Assembly (NCBI GenBank): GCA_015056255.1
Contig: SVGP01000015.1
Coordinates: 1 to 64,000, forward strand
Reading direction: 5' to 3'
Source of the DNA: Clostridiales bacterium
GTDB lineage: Bacteria > Bacillota > Clostridia > Christensenellales > Aristaeellaceae
Length of the DNA stretch: 64,000 nucleotides
Part shown: piece by piece, positions 42,056 through 50,288 of the stretch
How the letters are laid out: each line of letters opens with the position of its first letter
Position numbering within the stretch: the stretch's first letter is position 1
Translations under genes and position numbers: made by a program
Notes under the pieces: model-generated
Told to the model about the DNA's origin: nothing
Seen by the model: only the letters and a program-made list of their open reading frames with translations
Databases searched by the model: none

Positions 42056-43372
42056 TTAGTCTACCACGATGGCTTCGCAAAGCTCGGGATAAATTTCGTT
42101 GATAACGTCCTCAGCCGTTCTCTCGCCGCTCCATACGCTCTGAAGAGCGGTGAAGAGGATTTCATTGGTGGTAATCTGGGTGTTGGGGGTGAAGTACCAG
42201 CATGCGGGCTTGGCGTTGTTCATGGTGTAGTCAACCAGCACCTTCTTGCCGACTTCCATGTCGTGGTTGTAGGGATACTTTTCGTTGCCGAGCCAGGCGT
42301 TGATGCCTTCTTCGGTGGTGTAGTAGTATTCGGACTTGGGCAGCCAGATACCGGTCAGGATGAGGCTCTCCCAGTTGGATTCTTCACGGGTATACCACTT
42401 GACGAATTCATAGGCGGCTTCCTGATTCTTGCCCTTGAATACGCCGGTGAGGCCGGAGGTGCACAGGGTGACCTTTTCTTCCATCACGGGTAGGGGCGCG
42501 ATGCCGTAGTTGATGTCAAGGTTCGGGAAATCGGTGCCCAGGCGCCAGGTGCCGTCGGTGGTCATGGCGACGGTGCCGCTGCCGATGCCGATGCCTACGC
42601 CGTTATCCTCGGGGATAACATTGAGGGGCGCGACATGCTCAACCAGAGCAAGGTCGGCAACCTTCTGGATGGACTCGATGGCTTCGGGGGTGTTGATCAC
42701 GCACTCTTTGCCGTCTTCGGTGAACCATGCGCCGCCGTTGGACAGCGCCCAGACTTCCATCTGCCAGGTCCAGTTGTTGACAAATGCGCCGTACTGAACG
42801 ATGTTGTTGGCGTCAAATCCATCCTCGCCGGGATGCTTGCCGTTTACGTCGATGGTCAGTCTCTTGGCAACTTCAACGAATTCGTCCCAGGTGTAAGGCT
42901 CATCCGCAGAGGGATAGGGCTCGCCGGCTGCGTCAAACATGTCCTTATTGTAGTAGAGAACGAGGATTTCGTTGCAGCTGGAATAGCCTACGGGCGTTCC
43001 GTCATCTTTGAAGGTGATGCAGTCCATGGGCTGAAGCTGCTCGCCCGCGTACATGTCGGATACATCCGCCATAACGCCGTTGCGCGCGAAGTAGAGAACC
43101 GCGTTTTCATTGACCATGCCGCAGTCGGGCAGCTGGTCGGCGATGGCGTAGTTGACCAGGGTCTGGGTATATTCTTCGTTGGGAATCTGCATGGGCTCAA
43201 CAAAAATTTTGTCCTGCATGGCGTTGAAGGCATCCAGCGCAACCTGAACGCTTTCCGCCTCCGTCTGGTTGCCCCAGAAGGAATAGGTGATGTGGATCCG
43301 GTCGTCTTCCGCGATGGCCATCGACGGAATCAGCATGGCGACGAACAGAATCAGGGCCAAGAGTTTTTTCAT
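42056..43372 (-). CDS. Extracellular sugar-binding protein of the GH127 operon
   Basis: A 438-residue family 1 solute-binding protein. The signal peptide is about 1-21 (cut near AIAED) and, as in other secreted proteins here, contains no lipobox cysteine. The mature part opens with HITYSFWGNQTEAE and contains YAIADQLPDCGMVNE and GTVAMTTDGTW segments of the two-lobed fold. It is the first gene of the operon, with promoter at 43447-43475 and LacI-type operator at 43417-43432. The ligand is probably an arabinofuranose- or galactose-containing oligosaccharide, by operon context. RBS AAGGAGG. Confidence 0.93.
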   Translation of the reverse strand: MKKLLALILFVAMLIPSMAIAEDDRIHITYSFWGNQTEAESVQVALDAFNAMQDKIFVEPMQIPNEEYTQTLVNYAIADQLPDCGMVNENAVLYFARNGVMADVSDMYAGEQLQPMDCITFKDDGTPVGYSSCNEILVLYYNKDMFDAAGEPYPSADEPYTWDEFVEVAKRLTIDVNGKHPGEDGFDANNIVQYGAFVNNWTWQMEVWALSNGGAWFTEDGKECVINTPEAIESIQKVADLALVEHVAPLNVIPEDNGVGIGIGSGTVAMTTDGTWRLGTDFPNLDINYGIAPLPVMEEKVTLCTSGLTGVFKGKNQEAAYEFVKWYTREESNWESLILTGIWLPKSEYYYTTEEGINAWLGNEKYPYNHDMEVGKKVLVDYTMNNAKPACWYFTPNTQITTNEILFTALQSVWSGERTAEDVINEIYPELCEAIVVD

Positions 43373-43416
43373 GATGGTTTCCTCCTTGCTTGATGGTTCT
43401 TTGCGCTCTCATGGAA

Positions 43417-43432
43417 GGTTATTCGATTAACC
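43417..43432. promoter_or_regulatory. LacI-type operator 1
   Basis: GGTTATTCGATTAACC: near-perfect 16-bp palindrome with central CG, as LacI-family sites have. It lies just downstream of the SBP promoter, where binding would repress. Confidence 0.7.
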
Positions 43433-43446
43433 TTTCCGCTGATTAC

Positions 43447-43475
43447 AGAATATCACCGAGTTAACAAAAAGTCAA
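43447..43475 (-). promoter_or_regulatory. Promoter of the SBP-permease-GH127 operon
   Basis: Minus strand: TTGACT (43470-43475), a 17-bp spacer and TATTCT (43447-43452). Confidence 0.72.
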
Positions 43476-43508
43476 TACCCAAATGGCGATTTTTGGCCTT
43501 ATTTGGGT

Positions 43509-43524
43509 GGTTAATTTGATAACC
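43509..43524. promoter_or_regulatory. LacI-type operator 2
   Basis: GGTTAATTTGATAACC shares the GGTTA...TAACC ends of operator 1 with a degenerate centre. It sits just upstream of the lacI-type promoter and 92 bp from operator 1, allowing looping or autoregulation. Confidence 0.6.
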
Positions 43525-43531
43525 AAAGCTA

Positions 43532-43560
43532 TTGACGAACGAAAGCACCTCGGGTATAAT
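43532..43560 (+). promoter_or_regulatory. Promoter of the LacI-type regulator
   Basis: TTGACG (43532-43537), a 17-bp spacer and perfect TATAAT (43555-43560), divergent from the SBP promoter. Confidence 0.75.
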
Positions 43561-43582
43561 TCAGTCAAACGATTGACTTTTA

Positions 43583-44629
43583 ATGGAAAGAATGGTGAAC
43601 AGGACCATGGCGACCATGCGAGATATCGCTATATTGGCAGGCGTGTCCACGGCGACGGTTTCCCATGTCGTAAACGGCACCAAAAAACTGTCCCCAGAGA
43701 CCACGGAGCGCGTTCTGATGGCCATTCAGGAAGCCAATTATACGCCGAACACGCTGGCAAAATCCTTAAGAAGCGGGCAAACCCACACCATCGGCGTTCT
43801 GGTTGAGGATATCCGCGGCCTGCCCGTCGCGGGCATTGTCAGCGGCATAAACGAAACTTTGTCCAAGTCCGGCTACCGGATGATCCTTCACGACCTTCAT
43901 CTGCTTGAAAAGCTGTATAACCAATACGAGCAGATCGCCTCTTATCGCCACAGGATCAACAACGGCGTCGCGCTTTTAAAATCTTCCAATGTCGACGGCA
44001 TCATCTATGTGGGCATGCACGACAGGCATCTGGATTATCTTTTCGATCCCATGGACACGCCTTTGGTGTTCGCCTATTCCCACGGCACCAACCAGGACAC
44101 CTATGTCACCTATTCCAATCAGGATTCCGCCTCCGACATGACGCGCTATCTTCTTGCGCGCGGGCACACGCGCATCGCTGTCATCGCCGGACATCCCCAT
44201 TCCTACCCCACCGCCCGCCGTATGCACGGCATCCGCATGGCGCTTCAGAAGGAAGGACTTGCAATTCCGGAAGAATATGTACGCTACGGCAACTGGGAAT
44301 ATGAATCCGGCATCACCGAAACCCGCGCCCTCATCGCACTTGATCCCCGTCCGACCGCCATTTTCGCCATGAACGACTTGATGGCCGCCGGCTGTATCCA
44401 TGCGCTCAACGAAGAAGGGCTGACCGTGCCCAGGGACATGGCGGTCGTCGGCTTTGACAACCGAGAGATTTCCCGCTATCTTCAGCCTCCGCTTACCACC
44501 ATCCAATTGCCCACCACAGAAATTGGTACTGCCGCCGCCCTTCACATCATGGAAAAAATCAACAATCCCTCGTCTCCCCCTGCGAGGGAAATTATCCATT
44601 GCTCCATCATCGAAAGAGCGTCCGTATAA
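43583..44629 (+). CDS. LacI-family transcriptional regulator
   Basis: A regulator of up to 348 residues. The N-terminal helix-turn-helix is MRDIAILAGVSTATVSHVVNG (residues 12-32; shown as the family core), followed by the hinge and a periplasmic-binding-protein-like effector domain (about 70-345). It most likely represses the divergent SBP-permease-GH127 operon through the palindromes at 43417 and 43509. Start choice is open: the ATG at 43583 lies only about 20 nt after the -10 and lacks a clear ribosome binding site; in-frame ATGs at 43592, 43607 and 43616 are possible and closer to the domain start. Confidence 0.9.
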   Translation: MERMVNRTMATMRDIAILAGVSTATVSHVVNGTKKLSPETTERVLMAIQEANYTPNTLAKSLRSGQTHTIGVLVEDIRGLPVAGIVSGINETLSKSGYRMILHDLHLLEKLYNQYEQIASYRHRINNGVALLKSSNVDGIIYVGMHDRHLDYLFDPMDTPLVFAYSHGTNQDTYVTYSNQDSASDMTRYLLARGHTRIAVIAGHPHSYPTARRMHGIRMALQKEGLAIPEEYVRYGNWEYESGITETRALIALDPRPTAIFAMNDLMAAGCIHALNEEGLTVPRDMAVVGFDNREISRYLQPPLTTIQLPTTEIGTAAALHIMEKINNPSSPPAREIIHCSIIERASV

Positions 44630-44633
44630 TATC

Positions 44634-44658
44634 GCCGCCCGCTTCCGGGCGGCTTTTT
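44634..44658 (+). terminator. Terminator of the LacI-type gene
   Basis: GCCGCCCG, CTT loop and CCGGGCGGC, followed by TTTTT. Confidence 0.85.
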
Positions 44659-44674
44659 CACGCGCATATCATCC

Positions 44675-44703
44675 TTGACACCCTCCTTCGCGGGGCGTAT
44701 AAT
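44675..44703 (+). promoter_or_regulatory. Promoter of the GH27 gene
   Basis: Perfect TTGACA (44675-44680), a 17-bp spacer and perfect TATAAT (44698-44703). No GGTTA...TAACC palindrome is present, so this unit may not be under the adjacent LacI regulator. Confidence 0.85.
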
Positions 44704-44739
44704 TTAACCAAACCCAAAAATATATATGAGGTGAATATT

Positions 44740-45933
44740 ATGCATGTAAACACGCCGCCGCTTGGATGGAACACGTGGAACACCTTTGCCGCAAACATCA
44801 ATGAACAGTTGATTTTTGAATCCGCCGACGCAATGGTCGAATCCGGCCTGCGCGATGCGGGCTACACCTATCTCGTCATCGACGACATCTGGCACTTAAA
44901 GGAGCGCGGAAAAGACGGCCGCATGGTGCCCGACCCTGAAAAATTCCCCCACGGCATGAAATACGTGGCCGACTATGTGCATTCGAAGGGCCTTAAGTTC
45001 GGCATGTATTCCTGCGCGGGTTATATGACGTGCGCAGGCTATCCGGCCAGCTACGATTATGAGTGGCTGGATGCACAGACCTTTGCCGAGTGGGGCGTGG
45101 ACTTTTTAAAGTACGATTTCTGCTTCCATCCGATGACCGTGCGCCCTGACACGCTTTATAAGCGCATGGGCCTTGCGCTTGCCAACTGCGGACGCGATAT
45201 TCTGTTCTCCGCCTGCAGCTGGGGCAGCGAAAACTCAAAAATGTGGATCAAGGAAACGGGCGCGGACATGTGGCGTTCGACGGGCGATATTTTTGATTCC
45301 TGGGAGTCCATCAAAGAGCTTGCCAAGAGCCAGTTAAAGTTTCAGGAATACAACGGCAAGGGATGCTTTAACGACATGGACATGCTGGTCGTCGGCATGA
45401 ACGGAAAGGGCAACGTCGGCCTTAAGGGCTGCACGAAGGAGGAATACAGAACGCATTTCTCCCTGTGGGCGCTTTTAAACTCCCCGCTCATGATCGGCTG
45501 CGACATCAGAAACATGGATGATGACACCAAGGAAATCCTTTTAAACAAGGAAGTTCTCAAAATCAATCAGGACCCCAAGGGCTGCCAGCCTTTCTTCGCC
45601 AACAACAACATGTGGAAGGTGAACGAATCAAGAAAAAGCGACGTAGAGCCGCATTTTATGAACTATCCCCTCGAGGTTCCGATCATCGCCAAATACCTGG
45701 ACAACGGCGATATCGCCCTTGGCATCTTCAACTTCATGGACACCCCCGCAAACCGCTGGCACATGACGGTCACCTGCGACAACCTTGGTCTCCCGCGCAA
45801 TTGCGGAAAGACCTTTGAGTGCGTGGATGTATGGTCGGGCGAAGTTGTAAAGGCATTTAACGATACGCTGTCGCTTGACGAAATCGCGCCGCACGCCTGC
45901 CGCCTGTTCCGCGTGAAGATCGTGGACAAATAA
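44740..45933 (+). CDS. GH27 alpha-galactosidase family enzyme
   Basis: A 397-residue clan GH-D glycoside hydrolase. TPPLGWNTWNTF opens the barrel (5-16), the nucleophile is Asp126 (LKYDFC) and the acid/base is Asp183 (RSTGDIFDSW). The C-terminal beta-domain is complete. There is no signal peptide, so it is a cytoplasmic enzyme acting on imported alpha-galactosides; GH27 also includes beta-L-arabinopyranosidases, which would fit the neighbouring arabinofuranosidase. The start at 44740 follows GAGGTGAAT. Confidence 0.92.
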   Translation: MHVNTPPLGWNTWNTFAANINEQLIFESADAMVESGLRDAGYTYLVIDDIWHLKERGKDGRMVPDPEKFPHGMKYVADYVHSKGLKFGMYSCAGYMTCAGYPASYDYEWLDAQTFAEWGVDFLKYDFCFHPMTVRPDTLYKRMGLALANCGRDILFSACSWGSENSKMWIKETGADMWRSTGDIFDSWESIKELAKSQLKFQEYNGKGCFNDMDMLVVGMNGKGNVGLKGCTKEEYRTHFSLWALLNSPLMIGCDIRNMDDDTKEILLNKEVLKINQDPKGCQPFFANNNMWKVNESRKSDVEPHFMNYPLEVPIIAKYLDNGDIALGIFNFMDTPANRWHMTVTCDNLGLPRNCGKTFECVDVWSGEVVKAFNDTLSLDEIAPHACRLFRVKIVDK

Positions 45934-45934
45934 A

Positions 45935-46135
45935 ATGGCGGACTGCAAAATCTGCAAAAGAACCTTGACCGCCGATGAAATCGGCCTCACTCAGAAAATG
46001 ATCAACCGCGGCGCAACGGAATGGATGTGCATAACGTGCCTTTCGAAGTTCTTTTCGTGCGATGAGGAACTGCTTTTAAGGAAAATCGAAGAGTTCCGCG
46101 CGCTCGGTTGCATGCTGTTTTCGAAAAAGAAATAA
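45935..46135 (+). CDS. Small zinc-ribbon-like protein
   Basis: A 66-residue protein that starts 1 nt after the GH27 stop. Five cysteines, in C4-x2-C7 and C32-x2-C35 plus C42, suggest one zinc site. The segment IGLTQKMINRGATEWMC recalls short uncharacterised Clostridial proteins that carry the same ribbon. No function can be assigned; co-expression with GH27 may be incidental. Confidence 0.75.
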   Translation: MADCKICKRTLTADEIGLTQKMINRGATEWMCITCLSKFFSCDEELLLRKIEEFRALGCMLFSKKK

Positions 46136-46148
46136 TTCAGTACGCAGA

Positions 46149-46218
46149 CGATCGATGATCGCCTCTGCAGCATAGTTGTAGTTTCATTACAAGGTGGAAG
46201 GGCGGTCATTGACCGCCC
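46149..46218. repeat. Pair of GATCGATGATCGCC-type palindromic units
   Basis: GACGATCGATGATCGCC at 46149-46165 and GGGCGGTCATTGACCGCCC at 46200-46218 are two palindromic units of the family found at 2667 and 50172. Confidence 0.6.
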
Positions 46219-46255
46219 TCGCTTTTCAGCAATTACCAAAAAGGAACGTGATCCC

Positions 46256-46708
46256 GTGAAACATATCCGCCCGGCTGAAACCGGCGACGTTTGCCGCCTG
46301 TCCGAAATTGAGGTTTTCAACTACCGGCTCAATTTCTATCCCATTTTCAAAAACGACGAATTCTATTTTAAGGAATACACGACTGAATCCCTCTCGGAAA
46401 CCTACAAAATGAACCCCGAAATGATAAAAAACACCTATGTTTTCGACGACGGGTGCGTAAAGGGCTTTATCCGCGTGACGGAGGGTGTGATTCAAAAGCT
46501 TTTTGTGGAGCCGGTTTTACAGGGAAAGGGAATCGGAGATACGCTTTTGACGTATGCAATCCGCGAAAGGGGCGCGCATTCGCTCTGGGCGCTTGAGAAA
46601 AACGTCCGCGCAATTGCGTTTTATGAAAGACACGGATTTATGAAAACGGGCGACAAAATGCTTGAAGACGACACGGACGAATACCTTGTACAGTTAAAAA
46701 GGAGATAA
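46256..46708 (+). CDS. GNAT-family N-acetyltransferase
   Basis: A 150-residue GNAT acyltransferase. The acetyl-CoA pyrophosphate loop is VEPVLQGKGIGDTLL (near 85-99), and the closing ALEKNVRAIAFYERHGF motif is present. The start is GTG at 46256, after AAGGAACG with normal spacing. The acceptor (protein N-terminus or small amine) is unknown. It is followed after 3 nt by a second GNAT gene. Confidence 0.87.
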   Translation: MKHIRPAETGDVCRLSEIEVFNYRLNFYPIFKNDEFYFKEYTTESLSETYKMNPEMIKNTYVFDDGCVKGFIRVTEGVIQKLFVEPVLQGKGIGDTLLTYAIRERGAHSLWALEKNVRAIAFYERHGFMKTGDKMLEDDTDEYLVQLKRR

Positions 46709-46711
46709 ACT

Positions 46712-47236
46712 ATGCACGCTATATACGAAAGCATCACCATCCGAAACGCCGAAAAGGCCGACTGCAAACAGCTTGCCGCCTGGTGGAACGACGGAAGCAT
46801 AATGGCGCACGCGGGCTTTCCGATGGGGCTTCATACAAATGAGGACAAAATCTGGGAAAGCATCAAAACCGACAAGGACGACACGCGCCGCCGTCTGATC
46901 CTTGAATATGAAAACAGGCCTATCGGCGAAATGAGCTTTAGAAATCAGGGAACCAGCATTGCCGAGATTGGTATCAAAATCTGCGAAAAAAACCATCAGG
47001 AAAAGGGAATTGGAAGAAAGGCGCTGAGCCTCCTGATCTCATCCCTTTTCGGGATGGGTTATACAAAAATCATTCTGGACACCAATCTTACCAACACCCG
47101 CGCCCAGCACGTATACGAGCTTCTGGGCTTTCAGAAGACGGGTGTTCGCATCGATTCGTGGCGCGACCAATTGGGCAACCTCCAGTCCGTCGTGGATTAC
47201 GAGCTCACGCAAGGCGATTTTCATTCATTCCTGTAA
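46712..47236 (+). CDS. GNAT-family N-acetyltransferase, RimJ/RimL-like
   Basis: A 174-residue GNAT protein of the Acetyltransf_3 (RimJ/RimL) type. The acetyl-CoA loop is EKGIGRKAL (near 95), then FGMGYTKIILDTNLTNTRA (the usual motif B). The ATG follows AAAAGGAGATAAA. The two GNAT genes form one unit ending at the hairpin 47239-47276. Confidence 0.87.
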   Translation: MHAIYESITIRNAEKADCKQLAAWWNDGSIMAHAGFPMGLHTNEDKIWESIKTDKDDTRRRLILEYENRPIGEMSFRNQGTSIAEIGIKICEKNHQEKGIGRKALSLLISSLFGMGYTKIILDTNLTNTRAQHVYELLGFQKTGVRIDSWRDQLGNLQSVVDYELTQGDFHSFL

Positions 47237-47238
47237 TT

Positions 47239-47276
47239 CACAAGCGCCCGGCAGAATTTCCAGCCGGGCGCTTGTG
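47239..47276. terminator. Strong hairpin between convergent genes
   Basis: CACAAGCGCCCGGC and GCCGGGCGCTTGTG: a perfect 14-bp stem. There is no good T-run on either strand, so termination may be imperfect; it separates the GNAT genes from the DUF4838 gene. Confidence 0.6.
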
Positions 47277-47342
47277 CGATTAAAAACAAGGAACAGGCCT
47301 GTCGCCGCTTTGCACAGCTTTCTCCTGCAGGTTCATTCCCCT

Positions 47343-48266
47343 TCATTCAAATGCCGAGATGTCGGCTTCTCCGTAAAGCGCTTCGTAATCCTCGCCAAGG
47401 AAGCATGCGAAGGAGGCGATGTTGTCAAAACCAAGCGAAGCATAAAAATCAATGTCGTTCTTAATCAGTTCGCCGTCCGCCCGAAAGGGCTTGGGCGGCT
47501 TTTTCCATGAGGAAAAATAGGAATTATCGTACCAGTATTCCAAAACGCGGGCGTTTTTGCATCCAAAAACATTCAAAAGCGCAGCGATGTGCGTTTTATC
47601 CGCGTTCTGATCGCGCAGCGTTTGTTTCATATCGCGCTCGATGGGCGCGTATTCCAAGAAAACGCCTTCCTCGGGCTGAATCTTTTTCGGAGGATGCATG
47701 GCCTGATAATACGCAAGGTGCGAAACTGACGCATCGGGACAAACGCGCCTTAAACGCTTCAAAAGCCTGTTTTCGAACAAAAGCTGCTGATCGGAAAACG
47801 AATATTCCCTGCATTTTTCGCATTTGCAGCCGCTGCCCTTTGCGTCGTCGTCCAGCCAGAAATAATAGTTGGGCTCAGACAGATACAGACTTTCGGCCAG
47901 CTTTTCAGCGTTTAAAAGCGCAATTTCCATTGCCGCGGGATCGGAAAAGCAGAAATTAAGCTTTGGCGTACGCGCACCCGTTTCATCCATCCGGAAATAT
48001 TCCGGGTGATCATCAAATAATTCCCTTTTGACAAGAAAGCTGGCCGCGTGCATTTCGTATTCGATTTTGAGCCCGCGCAACACGGCGTAATCGAGAAGAC
48101 GCCGGTATTCGTCCGTCTTCAGAAGCGTAATCATCCGTTCAATATGTATATGCGATTCCTCGCCGCCCGCAGGATGAAGTCCCAGTACATCAACGCCTTG
48201 ATCCGCCATGCGGTCGATCCATTTTTTTGAAAGCTCCTCCGGGTGAATGAGAAGACGTTTGATCAT
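47343..48266 (-). CDS. DUF4838-like protein
   Basis: A 307-residue protein resembling the DUF4838 region of carbohydrate-active-like proteins. The NYYFWLDDDAKGSGCKCEKC stretch (three cysteines and acidic residues, near 140-160) is the recognisable element. There is no signal peptide, so it would act in the cytoplasm. The start at 48266 follows GGAGGATAACGGC, 4 nt after the DUF4097 stop, and it is the last gene of the PadR operon. What a sugar-related protein does behind a PadR/DUF1700/DUF4097 set is not clear. Confidence 0.65.
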   Translation of the reverse strand: MIKRLLIHPEELSKKWIDRMADQGVDVLGLHPAGGEESHIHIERMITLLKTDEYRRLLDYAVLRGLKIEYEMHAASFLVKRELFDDHPEYFRMDETGARTPKLNFCFSDPAAMEIALLNAEKLAESLYLSEPNYYFWLDDDAKGSGCKCEKCREYSFSDQQLLFENRLLKRLRRVCPDASVSHLAYYQAMHPPKKIQPEEGVFLEYAPIERDMKQTLRDQNADKTHIAALLNVFGCKNARVLEYWYDNSYFSSWKKPPKPFRADGELIKNDIDFYASLGFDNIASFACFLGEDYEALYGEADISAFE

Positions 48267-48270
48267 GCCG

Positions 48271-49176
48271 TTATCCTCCGATCGTAATCTGAATGTGTCC
48301 CGTCGTGGTTGTCACCGTGCACAATCCGCCCGACTGGGTATTGGGAACGGAGACATGCCCCGTCGTGGCTTTGGCAGTAAATCTCTTTTCCGTCAAAAAC
48401 GATCCTTCAATATCGCCGGTTGTGCATTTCATATGGACTTCGCCCGCGTCGGTCTCGCGGAAGGTGATGTCGCCGGTTGTAGCCTTGACGCTACAAAGAT
48501 CATCAATCAGCACATTATTCATCATCACATCGCCCGTGGTCGTGGATGCGGTCATTTTCTGCGCTTTCAGGTTTTTGATGCTGATATCGCCCGTGGTCAT
48601 GTGCGCGGTCAGTTCATTCTGAACGTCAATGTCGGTAAGGATGATTCTTCCGGTTGTGCCGGTCAGGTTTATATTTTCAGAAGACACGCCGCTTACGGAA
48701 AGCTTTCCCGTGGATGTACATGCATCAAGGTTTTGAAAGGAAAAACCAGATGGAACTGAAATATGGCCCGTGAGCGTCATGACAAAGGCGGATTCGTAGG
48801 AATCCTTGGGCAGATATACCTTAACGCTCGTTTTGGATCCGAAGAAACCAATTCTGTCCAGCCATTGACGCGTGTCTCTGGATGTAATTTCAAGCGTGCC
48901 GTCCGTGATCTGAACGAAATGCGGGATTTTTTCGATTTCGTGGATCTCAACCCTTGTTTTTCCGTCCTCGGCATGGGCAAAAATTACATCGGCGTTTACG
49001 ATGTTAATGACGATTTTATCAAATTCGCCCTCGGGCTCATAGGTCTTTTCTATAATATTCTGACTCATCAGGTTTTCAAAATCAAAATCCGCTCTTACAA
49101 AGGCCGCGCCTGCCAGTACAAGCCCGATCACAAACAAAACAAGCCCCGTAAGCGCCCACTTTTTTGCATTTTTCAT
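48271..49176 (-). CDS. DUF4097 beta-strand repeat protein
   Basis: A 301-residue membrane-anchored protein: anchor at about 8-29, then a right-handed beta-helix of about 12 short repeats with the recurrent TTGDI/TTGHV turn (for example near 195, 215, 232 and 253). DUF4097 proteins with this turn follow DUF1700 proteins in many Firmicutes and are thought to be part of an envelope-stress or wall-quality cassette. It overlaps the DUF1700 gene by 4 bp. Function is not established. Confidence 0.87.
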   Translation of the reverse strand: MKNAKKWALTGLVLFVIGLVLAGAAFVRADFDFENLMSQNIIEKTYEPEGEFDKIVINIVNADVIFAHAEDGKTRVEIHEIEKIPHFVQITDGTLEITSRDTRQWLDRIGFFGSKTSVKVYLPKDSYESAFVMTLTGHISVPSGFSFQNLDACTSTGKLSVSGVSSENINLTGTTGRIILTDIDVQNELTAHMTTGDISIKNLKAQKMTASTTTGDVMMNNVLIDDLCSVKATTGDITFRETDAGEVHMKCTTGDIEGSFLTEKRFTAKATTGHVSVPNTQSGGLCTVTTTTGHIQITIGG

Positions 49177-49793
49177 TCAAACGACCTCCTTTTCAAAACA
49201 ATCCGCACTGCAAAATCCCATGTATTTCCAATACCGCGCAGAATCGCGTTTCCGATAGGCGCACATACGAGAAAGAGCCAAATGCATACAGCCGCCAGCA
49301 CAAACCCCGCGCCCGATACGATCAGCATTTCAGTAAACCGTCCCGTAAACAGGCAGGCAGCCCCACCTGCAATGCACGCCAAACCCGAAACGCCCAAAGA
49401 AAGCACAACCGCATACAGGGAAATGAGTGCGGCAAGCAAACACACAAACACCGAAAAAACAACTGCAAACGCAGAAATCGCAAGTGAAAACACAATCGCC
49501 GCAGCCGCAATTCCAAGCGAAAGCCAGATGGGCGAGCCCAGCAGAATCAATACCTTTGCGCCTGTGCCGAGCGGCCTTTTTTCCTTTTTGGGGCGTTCGG
49601 AGATTTCCAATCGAATCTCCTTTGCAATTTCCTCGGGCTTTCCGATTTCCAAAACCGCTTCCTTTTCCGTCCGCCCTTCCTCCACGCGATCATCGATCAT
49701 TTCGGAATAAAAAGCGAGTCTGCTTTTGATTTCAGACGGGCCCAGGCCCCAAAGCGCCCGCTTAAGCTTTATTAGAAACCTTCTTTTATTCAT
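49173..49793 (-). CDS. DUF1700 (HAAS-domain) membrane protein
   Basis: A 206-residue protein. The start is taken at 49793 (MNKRRF) because it matches the conserved N-terminus; it overlaps the end of padR by 8 bp. The cytosolic N-terminal HAAS domain (about 1-65) includes GLGPSEIKSRLAFYSEMIDD and EEGRTEKEAVLEIGKPEEI. Four hydrophobic segments follow. In PadR cassettes this protein links the regulator to the membrane. GGAGG lies 11 nt upstream. Confidence 0.87.
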   Translation of the reverse strand: MNKRRFLIKLKRALWGLGPSEIKSRLAFYSEMIDDRVEEGRTEKEAVLEIGKPEEIAKEIRLEISERPKKEKRPLGTGAKVLILLGSPIWLSLGIAAAAIVFSLAISAFAVVFSVFVCLLAALISLYAVVLSLGVSGLACIAGGAACLFTGRFTEMLIVSGAGFVLAAVCIWLFLVCAPIGNAILRGIGNTWDFAVRIVLKRRSFE

Positions 49794-50106
49794 CCGCTCC
49801 ATCCTCCTTGACAATAAACCGGTAAATGGACATGATTTCATTCCATTCTTCCTTGAATTCAGAAATTCTTTTTACGCCCGCATTCGTGATCGAATAGTAC
49901 TTCCGAAGCCGGCCGTCGTGCTCTACGGACTTTACCGTCAGCATCTCCCCCGTTTCAAGACGCTTTAAAATGGTATAAAGCGTCGACTCCGAAAGCGCCA
50001 CATAGGGCTTTAAGTCCTTGATAATGCGATATCCGTACGACGGCGCATCCTTGATCGCCTTAAGAACGCATACGTCCAGCAGCCCGCGCTTTAACTGTAT
50101 ATCCAT
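49786..50106 (-). CDS. PadR-family transcriptional regulator
   Basis: A 106-residue winged-helix regulator. MDIQLKRGLLDVCVLKAIKD opens the domain; SYGYRIIKDL and ESTLYTILKRLE form the recognition region; LRKYYSITNAG is the wing. It is the first gene of the operon padR-DUF1700-DUF4097-DUF4838 and probably represses its own promoter through the dyad at 50125-50148. The ATG follows AAGGAGG. Confidence 0.93.
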   Translation of the reverse strand: MDIQLKRGLLDVCVLKAIKDAPSYGYRIIKDLKPYVALSESTLYTILKRLETGEMLTVKSVEHDGRLRKYYSITNAGVKRISEFKEEWNEIMSIYRFIVKEDGADE

Positions 50107-50124
50107 TTCATACCTCCTTAAGCG

Positions 50125-50159
50125 GTATACATCATATCACGAAGTATATAGATTGTCAA
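50125..50159 (-). promoter_or_regulatory. padR promoter with candidate PadR operator
   Basis: Minus strand: perfect TTGACA (50154-50159), a 17-bp spacer and TATGAT (50131-50136). The dyad GTATAC (50125-50130) ... GTATAT (50143-50148) overlaps the promoter; its spacing and TATAC/GTATA ends are like PadR sites. Confidence 0.65.
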
Positions 50160-50171
50160 TAAGAAAATCAA

Positions 50172-50248
50172 GCGGGCGATCAATGACCGCCCCCACAGTA
50201 TGGTTACAATACCATCATAACCTGTAGGGGCGATCATTGATCGCCCGC
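50172..50248. repeat. Inverted pair of palindromic repeats (GCGGGCGATC unit)
   Basis: The arms 50172-50198 and 50222-50248 are reverse complements over about 27 bp with two or three mismatches; each is also a GGGCGATCA/TGATCGCCC palindrome. The same kind of unit occurs at 2667 and 46149. Confidence 0.8.
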
Positions 50249-50288
50249 GCTGACTTAATGGCTTCGCCACAAAAGCAGCTCCATTTTT

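Noticed and set aside
48293..48760. Regular repeats suggestive of a CRISPR or minisatellite
   Set aside because: The periodicity encodes the TTGD/TTGH turns of the DUF4097 beta-helix; units are not identical and have no spacers.
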